Part shown: piece after piece, positions 53,688 through 64,000 of the stretch | Layout: every line of letters begins with the position of its first letter | Numbering within the stretch: the first letter of the stretch is position 1 | DNA from: Paraburkholderia sediminicola | GTDB taxonomy: Bacteria > Pseudomonadota > Gammaproteobacteria > Burkholderiales > Burkholderiaceae | Length of the DNA: 64,000 nt | Assembly: GCF_902859805.1 (NCBI RefSeq) | Contig: NZ_CADIKC010000016.1 | Coordinates: 62,001 to 126,000, forward strand | Direction: 5' to 3' | Program-made: the position numbers and the translations under genes | Notes under the pieces: model-generated | The model's input: only the letters and a program-made list of their open reading frames with translations | What the model was told of the DNA's origin: nothing | Database searches by the model: none

Positions 53688-53819
53688 GTGCTGTTCGAAT
53701 CGCTGGTCGAGGCGTACGAGTGGAAAATCAAATGCACCCGCAGCCTGTATCGGGTGACTGCTTTCGATACGTGGGATCGCTCATCGGTGGATGACGGCCT
53801 GCCGCATCACGAAAGATAA
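53688..53819 (+). CDS. Short orphan frame, possible gene fragment
   Basis: A 43-codon frame from a GTG, VLFESLVEAYEWKIKCTRSL and then YRVTAFDTWDRSSVDDGLPH, ends at TAA. I recognise no family. The absence of a ribosome-binding site and its position in a decayed segment suggest the tail of a lost gene rather than a working one. Confidence 0.25.
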   Translation: MLFESLVEAYEWKIKCTRSLYRVTAFDTWDRSSVDDGLPHHER

Positions 53820-54151
53820 AGCCTCTTTTTCCATCGATTGCGCCTAAGTAAGACATTGCCGTGACTGCAGAAAACTCCGGCAATCGTACTAGCCAAGAGA
53901 TAGGAAATTAAGAATTGTCTCAAGGAAATAGCAGATTCAACCGCCCATAATCTAAGAATACCTCGTTGGTTCGCACTTTCAGAAAAGCGGCCGGATGAAT
54001 TTGGACCGGATGCAGTCTTGAACTCACAGCGCGTCGTCGAAGACTCTCAAAAATGTCTTTAGCAACAAGAACGCGGTGTTCGAGCCGATAGCTCGACAGT
54101 GCTGCGGTGAGTCCGAACCGGTCTATTTGAATTTCGTATCAGGGATTAAAG

Positions 54152-57100
54152 ATGAATAAGACGTATCGTTCAGTTTGGAATGATGCCAGTCAGACGTGGG
54201 CTGCCGCTCAGGAAAATGCGACGGCTCGTGGCAAGAAATCATCGAGCAGAGCGTTGCTGAGCCTGGCTGTCGTTGCCGTTGCGAGTGCAATGAGCGGTGG
54301 TGCGCACGCGGCGACTACATCTGGAGTGTTGTCGCTTTGTGGGAATACCAACGGGACAAACCCGGTCAACTACAACATCGGCGCAACGTCGGGAAAATTC
54401 GCCGGTGGTGACAATGCTTGTATTGGCTCAACGGGCTACTCGTTCGCGCTCGTCAGCAATCAGAATCCGGATGGCAGCGGAAATGGAGTGACTCCAGGCA
54501 CCAGCATTTTTGGCTACTTGAACAACACGCTCTCTTTGCATGGTTCCGCGGGCATCATCATGCAGGACACGGTCGACATGAGTGCCCAGAAGATCACCGA
54601 TATGGCTGCGGGCGCGGTATCGGCGTCGAGTATGGACGCGGTGAATGGCATGCAGTTGTATGGTGTGGCGAGTTCAACTGCTGCCGCACTGGGCGCTGGC
54701 TCCTCGGTTACTGCCACTGGCACGGTGACCGCGCCGAGCTTCACGCTTGTGAACGCAAATTCGATCAACGGAACGTCGGGCGCAGCAACAAACGTCGGCG
54801 CAGCGTTCTCAACAGTGGACGCTGCGCTGGGTAAGCTCAACACCGCGGTGACCAACAACAGCCGTTATTTCAAGGCCGGAGGTCTGAATGACGGCAACGA
54901 CGATGCGAAATTGGACGGCGGCCTGGGCATCGCCGTAGGCGCGAACGCGGTGGCGAAAAGTAATGGTGGCGCCGGCAACGCCTCAGTTGCCATCGGTTCA
55001 AATTCGTATGCCGTTTCCAATTACTCGGTCAGTGACGAGACGGGTCTTTCCGTGCTGGACTCCATTGCGATCGGCTCCGGCACTGTGGCGAGCGGTGCTG
55101 GCGCGACGGCGCTTGGCCCGCATGCCAACGCAAACTTCACCAACATTGCGATCGGTGCCTATGCCAATGCTTCCGGTGCCGGTAGAAATTCAATCGCAAT
55201 CGGCGGGGCCAGCGTGGTGTCGAGCTGGAACGCGGTCTCGCTGGGCGCGCTCGCGAATGCCTCCGCGAACCAAGGCATGGCGTTGGGTTACAACGCCAAC
55301 GCGTCGGCCAGCAACAGCGTGGCGCTAGGCGCAGGCTCCACAACCACGGCGGACCTGACGGCAGCGGGTTACAACCCAGCCAGCAGCACGCTGTCGGGCA
55401 CCGCTTCAACGGCGAACGGCGAAGTGTCGGTGGGCTCGGCCAGCGCGGAGCGACGTATCACGAACGTGGCAGCCGGCTCGACAACGACGGACGCGGTGAA
55501 CGTGAGCCAGTTGCAGTCAGAAGACGCGAAGGTCAATGCTGAAGGCGCAGCTACAGCAGCGGGGCTGGGCGGCGGTTCGACCTACAACATGACGACGGGC
55601 GCGATCACGAACCCTAAGTACGTCGTGGATGGCGGCAAGACATTCAACAACGTGGGTGATGTGGTCACGAACATCGACAGTCGTGTAGCGCAGAACACGA
55701 CAGACATCGCAAAGAACACCACCGATATCGGCAACTTTGACAGCCGCGTGACGCAAAACACAACGGACCTCGCGAACCTGATCAACACCATCAACAACGG
55801 TGAAATCGGTCTGGTACAACAGGATGCGAGCTCGCGCACCATCACGGTGGCGAAGGACACGGACGGCAAGGTGGTGGATTTCACAGGCACGGTGGGCACG
55901 CGCACGTTGACGGGTGTGACGGCGGGCGAACTGAGTGCGACGAGCGCGGACGCCGTGAACGGCTCGCAACTGTATGCGACGAACCAGAACGTTTCGGATA
56001 TCAAAGGCATGGTCAACAACCTTTCGAGCGATGTCGTGAACATCGATGGCCGTGTAACGAAGAACACAGCGGACATCGGCGACATCGACGGTCGCGTGAC
56101 ACAAAACACAACGGACCTCACGAACCTGACGAACACCATCAACAACGGCGAAATCGGACTGGTGCGGCAGGACACGGGTTCGAGCGCGATCACGGTGGCG
56201 AAGGACACGGACGGCACGGTGGTGGACTTTACGGGCACGGCAGGCGCGCGTCAGCTGACGGGCGTAGCAGCGGGTGCCGTGAGCGCGACGAGCACGGACG
56301 CGGTGAACGGTTCACAGTTGAACGCGTTGGCCAGCTCGACGGCCGAAGCGCTGGGTGGCGGTTCGACGGTGAACCTGGATGGTTCGATCACGGCGCCGGC
56401 GTATGTGGTGGACGGCACGATTGTGCACAACGTGGGTGACGCAATCGCGAACATCGACGGTCGAGTGACGGAGAATGCGACGAATATCAGCAACATCAAC
56501 AATACGCTGAATAACCTCACGATCGGCGGCGGCATCATGTACTTCCACGCCAACTCGACGCTGGCGGATTCGCAGGCGACAGGGGCGGAGTCGGTCGCGA
56601 TCGGCGGAAACGCGCGGTCACTGGCGGTGAGCTCGGTTGCAATCGGTTCGAACTCGGTGGCTGACCGTGCCAACACGATGTCGGTGGGGGCGGCCGGAGC
56701 GGAGCGCCAGATCACTAACGTGGCGGCCGGTACAGCAGACACGGACGCGGTAAACGTCGCGCAGTTGAGGGCTTCGGGGATGATCAATTCGGACGGCACG
56801 ACCAACGCTGCGGTGACGTATGACCGCAGCGCGGACGGTGCGCCCAACTACAGCAGCGTCACGCTGGGCGACAGCGTTGCAGGCGGTACGACGATCCACA
56901 ACGTGGCAGCAGGCACGGCCGGCGACGATGCGGTCAACGTCAACCAGATGAACGCGGCGATCTCCAGCATCACGAACATTGCCAGCGCGGCGGGCAACCC
57001 GATGTTCGCAGCAGACGGCAACCGTGACACGGAAGCAGCTGTTACGAGCGGCACACACTCCACGGCAATGGGTGCGAATGCCAGAGCGACCGCAGCCAAC

Positions 57101-57571
57101 TCGGTGGCACTGGGTTCGAACTCGGTGGCGGATCGTGCGAATACGGTGTCGATGGGTTCGGCGGGTAGTGAACGCCAGATCGCCAACGTCGCGGCTGGTA
57201 CGGCGACGACCGACGCGGTCAACGTCGGGCAGTTGAACGACTCGATCGGTGCGGCGGTCGGCAATCTGCCGGCCGGCAAGTCGGCAAAGGACTACACCGA
57301 CCAGCGGGTCAACTCAGTGCAGGACAGTGTCAACCAGGTCGCGAAGAACTCTTATTCGGGTATCGCAGCTGCTACGGCCCTGACGATGATCCCGGACGTC
57401 GATCAAGGCAAGGCGATCGCGGTCGGTATTGGTGGCGGCACTTACAAGGGTGCGCAGGCTGTGGCGCTCGGCGTCTCCGCACGCATCAGCCAGAACCTGA
57501 AGATGAAGGCTGGAGCGGGCACGAGCTCGGGTGGCACGACGGCGGGCGTAGGTGCTTCGTATCAGTGGTAA
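54152..57571 (+). CDS. Trimeric autotransporter adhesin (YadA/Hia-type)
   Basis: This 1139-residue surface protein should trimerise, insert its anchor in the outer membrane and display a stalk and head for adhesion. Residues 1-24 (MNKTYRSVWNDASQTWAAAQ) are the extended signal region of type V secretion, followed by a hydrophobic signal ending AHA at about 53. Residues ~270-420 carry YadA-like head repeats such as SVAIGSNSY, SIAIGSGTV, NIAIGAYAN and SVALGAGST. Necks of the ITNVAAGTTTTDAVNVSQL type recur near 435, 860 and 1015. A 116-residue unit with INNGEIGLV is tandemly duplicated (bases near 55797 and 56145). The last ~70 residues are the YadA anchor ending VGASYQW. Confidence 0.95.
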   Translation: MNKTYRSVWNDASQTWAAAQENATARGKKSSSRALLSLAVVAVASAMSGGAHAATTSGVLSLCGNTNGTNPVNYNIGATSGKFAGGDNACIGSTGYSFALVSNQNPDGSGNGVTPGTSIFGYLNNTLSLHGSAGIIMQDTVDMSAQKITDMAAGAVSASSMDAVNGMQLYGVASSTAAALGAGSSVTATGTVTAPSFTLVNANSINGTSGAATNVGAAFSTVDAALGKLNTAVTNNSRYFKAGGLNDGNDDAKLDGGLGIAVGANAVAKSNGGAGNASVAIGSNSYAVSNYSVSDETGLSVLDSIAIGSGTVASGAGATALGPHANANFTNIAIGAYANASGAGRNSIAIGGASVVSSWNAVSLGALANASANQGMALGYNANASASNSVALGAGSTTTADLTAAGYNPASSTLSGTASTANGEVSVGSASAERRITNVAAGSTTTDAVNVSQLQSEDAKVNAEGAATAAGLGGGSTYNMTTGAITNPKYVVDGGKTFNNVGDVVTNIDSRVAQNTTDIAKNTTDIGNFDSRVTQNTTDLANLINTINNGEIGLVQQDASSRTITVAKDTDGKVVDFTGTVGTRTLTGVTAGELSATSADAVNGSQLYATNQNVSDIKGMVNNLSSDVVNIDGRVTKNTADIGDIDGRVTQNTTDLTNLTNTINNGEIGLVRQDTGSSAITVAKDTDGTVVDFTGTAGARQLTGVAAGAVSATSTDAVNGSQLNALASSTAEALGGGSTVNLDGSITAPAYVVDGTIVHNVGDAIANIDGRVTENATNISNINNTLNNLTIGGGIMYFHANSTLADSQATGAESVAIGGNARSLAVSSVAIGSNSVADRANTMSVGAAGAERQITNVAAGTADTDAVNVAQLRASGMINSDGTTNAAVTYDRSADGAPNYSSVTLGDSVAGGTTIHNVAAGTAGDDAVNVNQMNAAISSITNIASAAGNPMFAADGNRDTEAAVTSGTHSTAMGANARATAANSVALGSNSVADRANTVSMGSAGSERQIANVAAGTATTDAVNVGQLNDSIGAAVGNLPAGKSAKDYTDQRVNSVQDSVNQVAKNSYSGIAAATALTMIPDVDQGKAIAVGIGGGTYKGAQAVALGVSARISQNLKMKAGAGTSSGGTTAGVGASYQW

Positions 57572-57644
57572 GTGTTATGACGGATGGGGCGTGAGTCCTG
57601 TCCGCGTGTTCGTGGAGTAAGTAGTAACACATTGTTCGACCCTC

Positions 57645-57673
57645 AAAGGCCTGCCATTACGCAGGCCTTTTTT
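57645..57673. terminator. Terminator between the adhesin gene and hexR
   Basis: AAAGGCCTGC (57645-57654) pairs with GCAGGCCTTT (57661-57670) around CATTAC, with Ts following on the plus strand. It ends the adhesin transcript; the As on the left make it a weaker terminator for the minus-strand hexR transcript. Confidence 0.85.
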
Positions 57674-57684
57674 GTCCGCGTTCG

Positions 57685-58530
57685 TCAACCCTCGCCGTCG
57701 ACCCTCAACCGGCCAATCACTCCTTTCGCCTGTCCCACGCGCTCGACCAACTCAGGTCCACGCTTGAGTGCAACGCCAACCGCCAGAATGTCGCCGATCG
57801 CCAGATGCGACATGCGCGACGTCATCGGTGAAAACACATCGTTTTCCTCGACCACGTTCGAGAACAGACAAATCGACGCGACCCGCGCAAGCGGCGAACT
57901 GCCATGCGTAATCGCGATCACCTTCGCGCCGCGGGCGAGTGCCGAACGTGCTGCCTCGATGATGTCGCGGGTTCGTCCGGTGTTGGACACCGTGACCACC
58001 ACATCGCCAGGTCCAAGCAGCGCCGCCGACATCGAGTAAGTATGCGGATCGGAATACGCGACACTCGGCATGCCGAGCCGGAAAAACTTGTGCTGAATAT
58101 CCTGCGCGGCAATGCCTGAGCCGCCCGCACCGTAGAACTCGATGCGCGCCGCGTTCGCCAGCAGTTCGACTGCCGCTTCGACGCTATCCGGCGACAGGTT
58201 GTTACGCACTTCGATCAATGTGCCGATCGTCCGGTCGAATACCTTGGCGATCAGGCCGGGCGCACCCTCATCCGGTCGTACGTCGCGATAGACGGTTGGC
58301 ACGCCCGACGCAATCCCCTGCGCGAGTCGTATTTTGAACTCACGAAACCCGGAAAACCCGAGTGCGTGACAGAACCGCGCGATGGTCGGCTGGCTGACGC
58401 CAGCGCGGGCGGCCACTTCCGTCATCGACAGATCCAGCACCTCACGCGGCGCTTCGATCACGTAATCGGCCAGCTTGCGCTCGGACGGACGCAGTTGGTC
58501 GCGCATCTCTTCCACCTGGGACAGCATCAT
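57685..58530 (-). CDS. hexR: RpiR-family regulator of Entner-Doudoroff genes (HexR-type)
   Basis: HexR represses glucose and gluconate breakdown genes until 2-keto-3-deoxy-6-phosphogluconate binds it. From the ATG at 58530 the protein is 281 residues: an N-terminal RpiR helix-turn-helix (LRPSERKLADYVIEAPREVL, then AGVSQPTIARFCHALGFSGF) and a SIS sugar-phosphate domain (about 120-260; IEFYGAGGSGIAAQDIQHKF and VVVTVSNTGRTRDIIEAARS). A frame extending to 58737 is not supported. It is divergent from edd, and HexR-like operators lie on both promoters. Confidence 0.92.
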   Translation of the reverse strand: MMLSQVEEMRDQLRPSERKLADYVIEAPREVLDLSMTEVAARAGVSQPTIARFCHALGFSGFREFKIRLAQGIASGVPTVYRDVRPDEGAPGLIAKVFDRTIGTLIEVRNNLSPDSVEAAVELLANAARIEFYGAGGSGIAAQDIQHKFFRLGMPSVAYSDPHTYSMSAALLGPGDVVVTVSNTGRTRDIIEAARSALARGAKVIAITHGSSPLARVASICLFSNVVEENDVFSPMTSRMSHLAIGDILAVGVALKRGPELVERVGQAKGVIGRLRVDGEG

Positions 58531-58563
58531 CGGAAAACTCGCACTATGCTGAAGAATGCGTGG

Positions 58564-58600
58564 ACTATATCTGATTGCTGAAGAAGGTACAAAAACTACA
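58564..58600 (-). promoter_or_regulatory. hexR promoter with operator over the -35
   Basis: On the minus strand TTGTAC (58592-58587) and TATAGT (58569-58564) are spaced by exactly 17 bases. The -35 is embedded in TGTAGTTTTTGTACC (58600-58586), close to the published HexR consensus TGTARTTTWAYTACA. Autorepression is likely. Confidence 0.7.
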
Positions 58601-58708
58601 TATTGAAGAGTAAGTGTATTCCCTGGGTTTTGCCGTAAACATCGCCAAGGCAAAGCCAGTAAGGCCGTACGGCTATTCAAAAATGCCGCGACGCAGCAGG
58701 AGTCGTGA

Positions 58709-58737
58709 TTGCGATCGTGTAGTTTTTCTACTAACAT
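58709..58737 (+). promoter_or_regulatory. edd promoter with operator in the spacer
   Basis: TTGCGA (58709-58714) and TAACAT (58732-58737) have a 17-base spacer. A HexR-like palindrome, GTAG-TTTTT-CTAC (58719-58731), fills most of the spacer, so the repressor would exclude RNA polymerase. The edd ATG is about 84 bases downstream of the -10. Confidence 0.7.
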
Positions 58738-58820
58738 GGCGACGTCGACTGTTCGACATCCCCGCGATACCTGCCTGGCATAGTGCGCCTACGCCTCACG
58801 CCAGCGACGAAGGAGCTCCG

Positions 58821-60737
<1,917 letters not shown>

Positions 60738-60739
60738 CT

Positions 60740-61381
60740 ATGACGGCGAAAACAGTAAGCGATATCGTGCGCCTCGGCCCGGTGATTCCGGTGCTCGCGT
60801 TCGACTCGGTCGAACAGGGCGAAAACGTGTCGCGCGCGCTGCATGCGGGCGGCGTGAAGGTGCTCGAAATCACGCTGCGCACGGCTGCAGGACTCGGCGC
60901 GATCGAACGCGCAAGCCAACTGTCTGAAGACATCGTGGTTGGAGTCGGCACGATCACGAAGCCCGAGCATTGTTTTCAGGCGAAAAAAGCGGGCGCGCAA
61001 TTCGGCGTGTCGCCAGGTCTGACGAAAGACATGCACAAGGCGGCGCAGGATGCGGGTTTGCCGTTGCTGCCGGGTGTCATGACGCCGAGCGACATTATCG
61101 CGGCGCTCGAACTCGGCTACGAAATCGTCAAATTCTTCCCCGCGCAGCAAGCCGGCGGTATCCCGATGCTGCAGGCGTTTTACGGCCCGTTCCCGACGTT
61201 GAAATTCTGCCCGACCGGCGGCATCACGGCCGAAAGCGCCATCAACTTCCTCGCACAACCGAACGTGGTGTGCGTCGGCGGCTCGTGGTTGACGCCGAAA
61301 GCTGCACTCGCTGCGCAAAACTGGGATGAAGTCACGCGTCTGGCGCGTGCCGCCAGCGAACTGGCCGCGCCCGCTCATTGA
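60740..61381 (+). CDS. eda: 2-Dehydro-3-deoxyphosphogluconate aldolase
   Basis: Eda cleaves the Edd product to pyruvate and glyceraldehyde 3-phosphate, finishing the Entner-Doudoroff pathway. The 213-residue aldolase has E43 in VLEITLRTAAG and Schiff-base K131 in EIVKFFPAQQAGG, in agreement with E45/K133 of E. coli, plus GVMTPSDIIAALELG. It is a paralogue of DgoA in the galactonate cluster, whose VPLN sequence replaces the ITLR here. The 2-base gap after edd shows translational coupling. Confidence 0.97.
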   Translation: MTAKTVSDIVRLGPVIPVLAFDSVEQGENVSRALHAGGVKVLEITLRTAAGLGAIERASQLSEDIVVGVGTITKPEHCFQAKKAGAQFGVSPGLTKDMHKAAQDAGLPLLPGVMTPSDIIAALELGYEIVKFFPAQQAGGIPMLQAFYGPFPTLKFCPTGGITAESAINFLAQPNVVCVGGSWLTPKAALAAQNWDEVTRLARAASELAAPAH

Positions 61382-61421
61382 GTTGAAACGACGCGTCTTT
61401 TAATCCAGTAGCTACGTCCTA

Positions 61422-61478
61422 CACAAAGGAGCCTCGTCGAAACAGCCTGTCAGGCTGTCGCGCCGAGGCTCCTTTGTG
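61422..61478. terminator. Two-arm hairpin between eda and the gluconate permease
   Basis: CACAAAGGAGCCTCG (61422-61436) pairs perfectly over 15 bp with CGAGGCTCCTTTGTG (61464-61478). Inside is a second perfect stem, ACAGCC (61442-61447) with GGCTGT (61453-61458). No T-tract follows. It could reduce permease expression, protect the upstream mRNA, or be a repeat element. Confidence 0.5.
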
Positions 61479-61634
61479 ATATGCGTGCCGGATTCACGCG
61501 CTTTTAGAGACAACAAACAGTAAAATTCAGCGTCCGCGCGGCTTGCCGGGTTTTCAGGCACCGCTCGAGGTCGCCGTGAGACAGGTGCCAGCTGTGTTCC
61601 GCACCAACAATCAATAACGCAAAGGAGGAGCTTC

Positions 61635-63020
61635 ATGGAAGCTGTCCACGGCAGCACGCTGCTGGTCTTCGCGGTGATCGCCATCGCACTTCTGATCCTG
61701 CTGATCACCCGCTACAAGGTTTACCCGTTCCTCGTCCTGATCATCGTTTCGTTGCTGCTGGGTCTCGCGTCCGGCATGCCGATCGGCACGATCGTCAAAT
61801 CGTTCGAAACCGGCAACGGCAATACGCTCGGCCACATTGCGATCGTGGTCGGCCTCGGCACCATGCTCGGCAAAATGATGGCCGAATCGGGCGGCGCGGA
61901 GCGCATCGCGACCACGTTGATCGACAAGTTCGGCGAGAAGCATATTCACTGGGCCATGATGGTCGTGGCGATCATCGTCGGCTTGCCGGTGTTTTTCGAA
62001 GTCGGCTTCGTGCTGCTGATTCCGATCGCGTTCAACGTCGCCAAACGCACCAACAAGTCGCTGCTGCTGGTCGGCCTGCCGATGGTTGCAGGTCTGTCCG
62101 TCGTGCACGGTCTGATTCCGCCGCACCCGGCTGCGATGCTCGCGGTGCAGGCGTATCACGCCGATATCGGCAAGACGATCGCGTACGGGCTGATCGTGGG
62201 CGTGCCGACGGCGATCGTCGCCGGTCCGCTGTTCGCGCTGTTGATTAGCCGTTACATCAAGCTGCCGGAGAACAATCCGCTCGCCGCGCAGTTTCTCGGC
62301 GGCGCCGGCGGCACGCAAACCGATGCAAAACAGGCGGCGCCCAAGCGCGAGCTGCCGAGCTTCGGCATCACGCTGTTCACGATCCTGCTGCCGGTGATTC
62401 TGATGCTGATCGGCAGCTGGGCCGACCTCGTGTTTACGCCGAAGACCTTGGCAAACGATCTGCTGCGTTTCGTCGGCAATTCGGACGTCGCGCTGTTGAT
62501 CGCCGTACTGGTCAGCTTCTGGACCTTCGGCGCGAGCCGCGGCTTCAATCGTGAGCAGATCCAGAAGTTCTGCGGCGATTGTCTGGCGCCGATCGCGGGT
62601 ATCACGCTGATCGTGGGCGCGGGCGGCGGCTTCGGCCGCGTGCTGATGGATAGCGGCATCTCGAAGGAAATCGTCAACGTGGCAACGGCCATGCATCTGT
62701 CGCCGCTGCTGTTCGGTTGGCTGGTGGCTGCGCTGATTCGTCTGGCCACGGGCTCGGCAACCGTCGCGATGACGACGGCCTGCGGAATCGTCGCGCCGAT
62801 TGCTTCGGCCAGTGGCGTGCAGGTCACGCCGGAATTGCTGGTGCTCGCCACCGGTTCGGGTTCGCTGATTTTCTCGCACGTGAATGACGGCGGTTTCTGG
62901 CTGATCAAGGAATACTTCGGTATGACGGTGGGGCAGACCTTCAAGACATGGTCGCTCCTAGAAACTGTCATTTCCCTGATGGGTCTGGGTTTGACTTTCG
63001 CGCTCGCGACGGTCGTGTAA
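61635..63020 (+). CDS. gntT: Gluconate:proton symporter (GntP family)
   Basis: This 461-residue inner-membrane protein imports gluconate. It has about 12-14 hydrophobic segments, beginning TLLVFAVIAIALLILLITRY. Family motifs are GNGNTLGHIAIVVGLGTMLG, MVAGLSVVHGLIPPHPAAM, VGAGGGFGRVLMDSGI and the late LIFSHVNDGGFWLIKEYFGM. An AAAGGAGG site precedes the ATG. The gluconokinase gene follows 10 bases after its stop, so uptake and phosphorylation are coupled, feeding Edd. Confidence 0.95.
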   Translation: MEAVHGSTLLVFAVIAIALLILLITRYKVYPFLVLIIVSLLLGLASGMPIGTIVKSFETGNGNTLGHIAIVVGLGTMLGKMMAESGGAERIATTLIDKFGEKHIHWAMMVVAIIVGLPVFFEVGFVLLIPIAFNVAKRTNKSLLLVGLPMVAGLSVVHGLIPPHPAAMLAVQAYHADIGKTIAYGLIVGVPTAIVAGPLFALLISRYIKLPENNPLAAQFLGGAGGTQTDAKQAAPKRELPSFGITLFTILLPVILMLIGSWADLVFTPKTLANDLLRFVGNSDVALLIAVLVSFWTFGASRGFNREQIQKFCGDCLAPIAGITLIVGAGGGFGRVLMDSGISKEIVNVATAMHLSPLLFGWLVAALIRLATGSATVAMTTACGIVAPIASASGVQVTPELLVLATGSGSLIFSHVNDGGFWLIKEYFGMTVGQTFKTWSLLETVISLMGLGLTFALATVV

Positions 63021-63030
63021 GGAGTTTTTG

Positions 63031-63534
63031 ATGATTTTGATCGCAATGGGCGTGTCGGGCGCCGGCAAAACGAGGATTGGCGAAATGCTGGCGGAACGCC
63101 TGCACTGCGCATTCACCGACGGCGACGCATTTCACAGCGCCGCCAACAAGGAGAAAATGCACCACGGCATTCCGCTGACCGACGAAGACCGTTGGCCGTG
63201 GCTGCAAACCATCCGTGTCGCGATCGAAGAGAAGCAGCGGGCGGGCGAGAAGGCGGTGTTCACATGCTCGTCGCTGAAGCGTTCGTACCGCGATGTTTTG
63301 CGCGGCGGGAGCAACGGTGACAAGGACGTGTGCTTCGTCTATCTGAAGGGTTCGTTCGAGGTGCTGCGCGAGCGGCTGACCACGCGCACTGGCCACTTCT
63401 TCGATCCGTCGCTGTTGCAAAGCCAGCTCGATACGCTCGAAGAACCGGGTCCGGACGAAGCGATCACGGTGAGTATCGAGTTGTCGCCGGAAGCGATTGT
63501 CGACGAGGTGTTGAGGCAGATGGAAGTCCGTTAA
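63031..63534 (+). CDS. gntK: Gluconokinase
   Basis: GntK phosphorylates gluconate to 6-phosphogluconate with ATP. The protein is 167 residues, with the P-loop GVSGAGKT at 7-14, then LHCAFTDGDAFHSAANKEKM, the conserved gluconokinase substrate segment, MHHGIPLTDEDRWPWL, and CSSLKRSYRDVLR. The start is the ATG at 63031, with AAGGAG 7 bases upstream; a TTG one codon earlier is the alternative. It completes the gluconate set with edd and eda. Confidence 0.96.
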   Translation: MILIAMGVSGAGKTRIGEMLAERLHCAFTDGDAFHSAANKEKMHHGIPLTDEDRWPWLQTIRVAIEEKQRAGEKAVFTCSSLKRSYRDVLRGGSNGDKDVCFVYLKGSFEVLRERLTTRTGHFFDPSLLQSQLDTLEEPGPDEAITVSIELSPEAIVDEVLRQMEVR

Positions 63535-64000
63535 GGGTGCTTCTCCTCCTGTAGAGAGTTTGATATTCCGCTGTTGATCCGCCTCGCCGCAAAGCGAGGC
63601 GGATCCTCCAAAACTGTTTGGCGTCTAGCTTCAAATGCCGGGCAGCGTTCCAGAGCGCCACGGCCGTGTGCCGGCCACGATACTTCTTCATTGACGTGCG
63701 CGGCAAGGTTCTGCCTCGAAGTGGCGCACATTTGTCTTCCTTCGTTTGAGCCGTCCCTGCTAGCGCAAACGCGCTCGATCTGTCACTCCGTCCCAATGCA
63801 AATTGTCGTCGCTCATGCGATGGAAATGGGCGAGTGCATTCTGACGTTTCCCAATCACATTCCCATTCGAATGCCTTACAGTCCGCGTTGATTTTGCGCC
63901 TCTTGGCGCAGTGTTTTGATTAGCGGATGAAATGTACAGGCTGTGAAGACTTCCCTCAGACCGATCGCGTCAACTGGTGTCGGATTCGGTACACACGCGT
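63535..64000. other. Terminal 466 bases, no supported gene
   Basis: A 12-bp perfect hairpin, GATCCGCCTCGC (63576-63587) with its complement at 63594-63605, lies just after gntK and may act as its transcript end, though no T-tract follows. Beyond it short frames exist on both strands (for example 63574-63891 plus and 63464-63796 minus) but none shows a family motif or ribosome-binding site. The right edge is probably upstream sequence of a gene outside the window. Confidence 0.5.

Larger units (their letters stand above)
53536..54151. other. AT-richer intergenic stretch before the autotransporter gene
   Basis: This 616-base stretch has lower GC than its surroundings. It holds an 11-bp inverted repeat and a short orphan frame, each listed here, and must contain the adhesin promoter; I find no well-spaced -35/-10 pair. 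No transposase remnant is recognisable. Confidence 0.5.

Noticed and set aside
63464..63891. Short proteins in the last 466 bases
   Set aside because: Frames on both strands lack ribosome-binding sites and family motifs and overlap the gntK end or its hairpin.

Overview
The window is about 64 kb of high-GC, densely coding chromosome. Gene content and order point to a betaproteobacterium of the Burkholderiales, most likely Paraburkholderia or a close relative. The grounds are the tight accB-accC-prmA-zinc ribbon-tpx block, leuS-lptE-holA, divergent fur/bamE, Entner-Doudoroff genes next to a HexR-type repressor, non-phosphorylated galactose catabolism genes, and an ESPR-bearing trimeric autotransporter. 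This assignment is inference from gene content; no database search was run. No rRNA, tRNA, CRISPR array, integrase or complete insertion sequence is visible.

Layout. 1-7155 (minus strand): the start of a PfkB-type sugar kinase, tpx, a zinc-ribbon membrane protein, prmA, accC, accB, aroQ, a TlpA-like thioredoxin and a protein with a nucleotidyltransferase-like motif. 7368-13324 (plus): mpl, a YqiA-like esterase, an RNase II-type exonuclease, aroE and mtgA, several with 4-base overlaps. 13325-14728 is non-coding: two inverted copies of a ~205 bp repeat enclose a 229 bp hexanucleotide tract, followed by a promoter region. 14729-25206: a sugar-acid cluster (IclR regulator, dgoK, dgoA, two SDR dehydrogenases, an AraFGH-like ABC importer, an SMP-30 lactonase and an aldose epimerase). 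It reads as oxidative D-galactose and/or L-arabinose catabolism without its dehydratase. 25358-31446: pyrF, a DUF985 cupin, pncC, pgpA, thiL and maeB. 31447-32856: a candidate minus-strand small RNA, then a secreted guanyl-type RNase beside a barstar-type inhibitor.

32981-35141 (minus): rsmE, a VOC protein and speE. 35434-38562 (plus): tkt and gap. 38651-42568: a FadR-type regulator divergent from dctA, allantoicase and ureidoglycolate lyase, with GGTCnGACC operators in the divergent region. 42812-53248: fur (minus), then bamE, dapB, exbB, exbD, leuS, lptE, holA, proA and hemJ (plus). 53249-57571 is an accessory island: a frameshifted fimbrial subunit relic, an orphan fragment and a 1139-residue trimeric autotransporter adhesin. 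57685-63534: hexR divergent from edd-eda, then a gluconate permease and gluconokinase. The last 466 bases hold no gene I can support.

Two routes meet at pyruvate plus glyceraldehyde 3-phosphate: galactonate via DgoK/DgoA and gluconate via GntT/GntK/Edd/Eda. Gap, Tkt and MaeB encode the metabolism around that point. The clearest regulatory reading is hexR/edd, where both divergent promoters have 17-bp spacers and each carries a HexR-like operator over its core elements.
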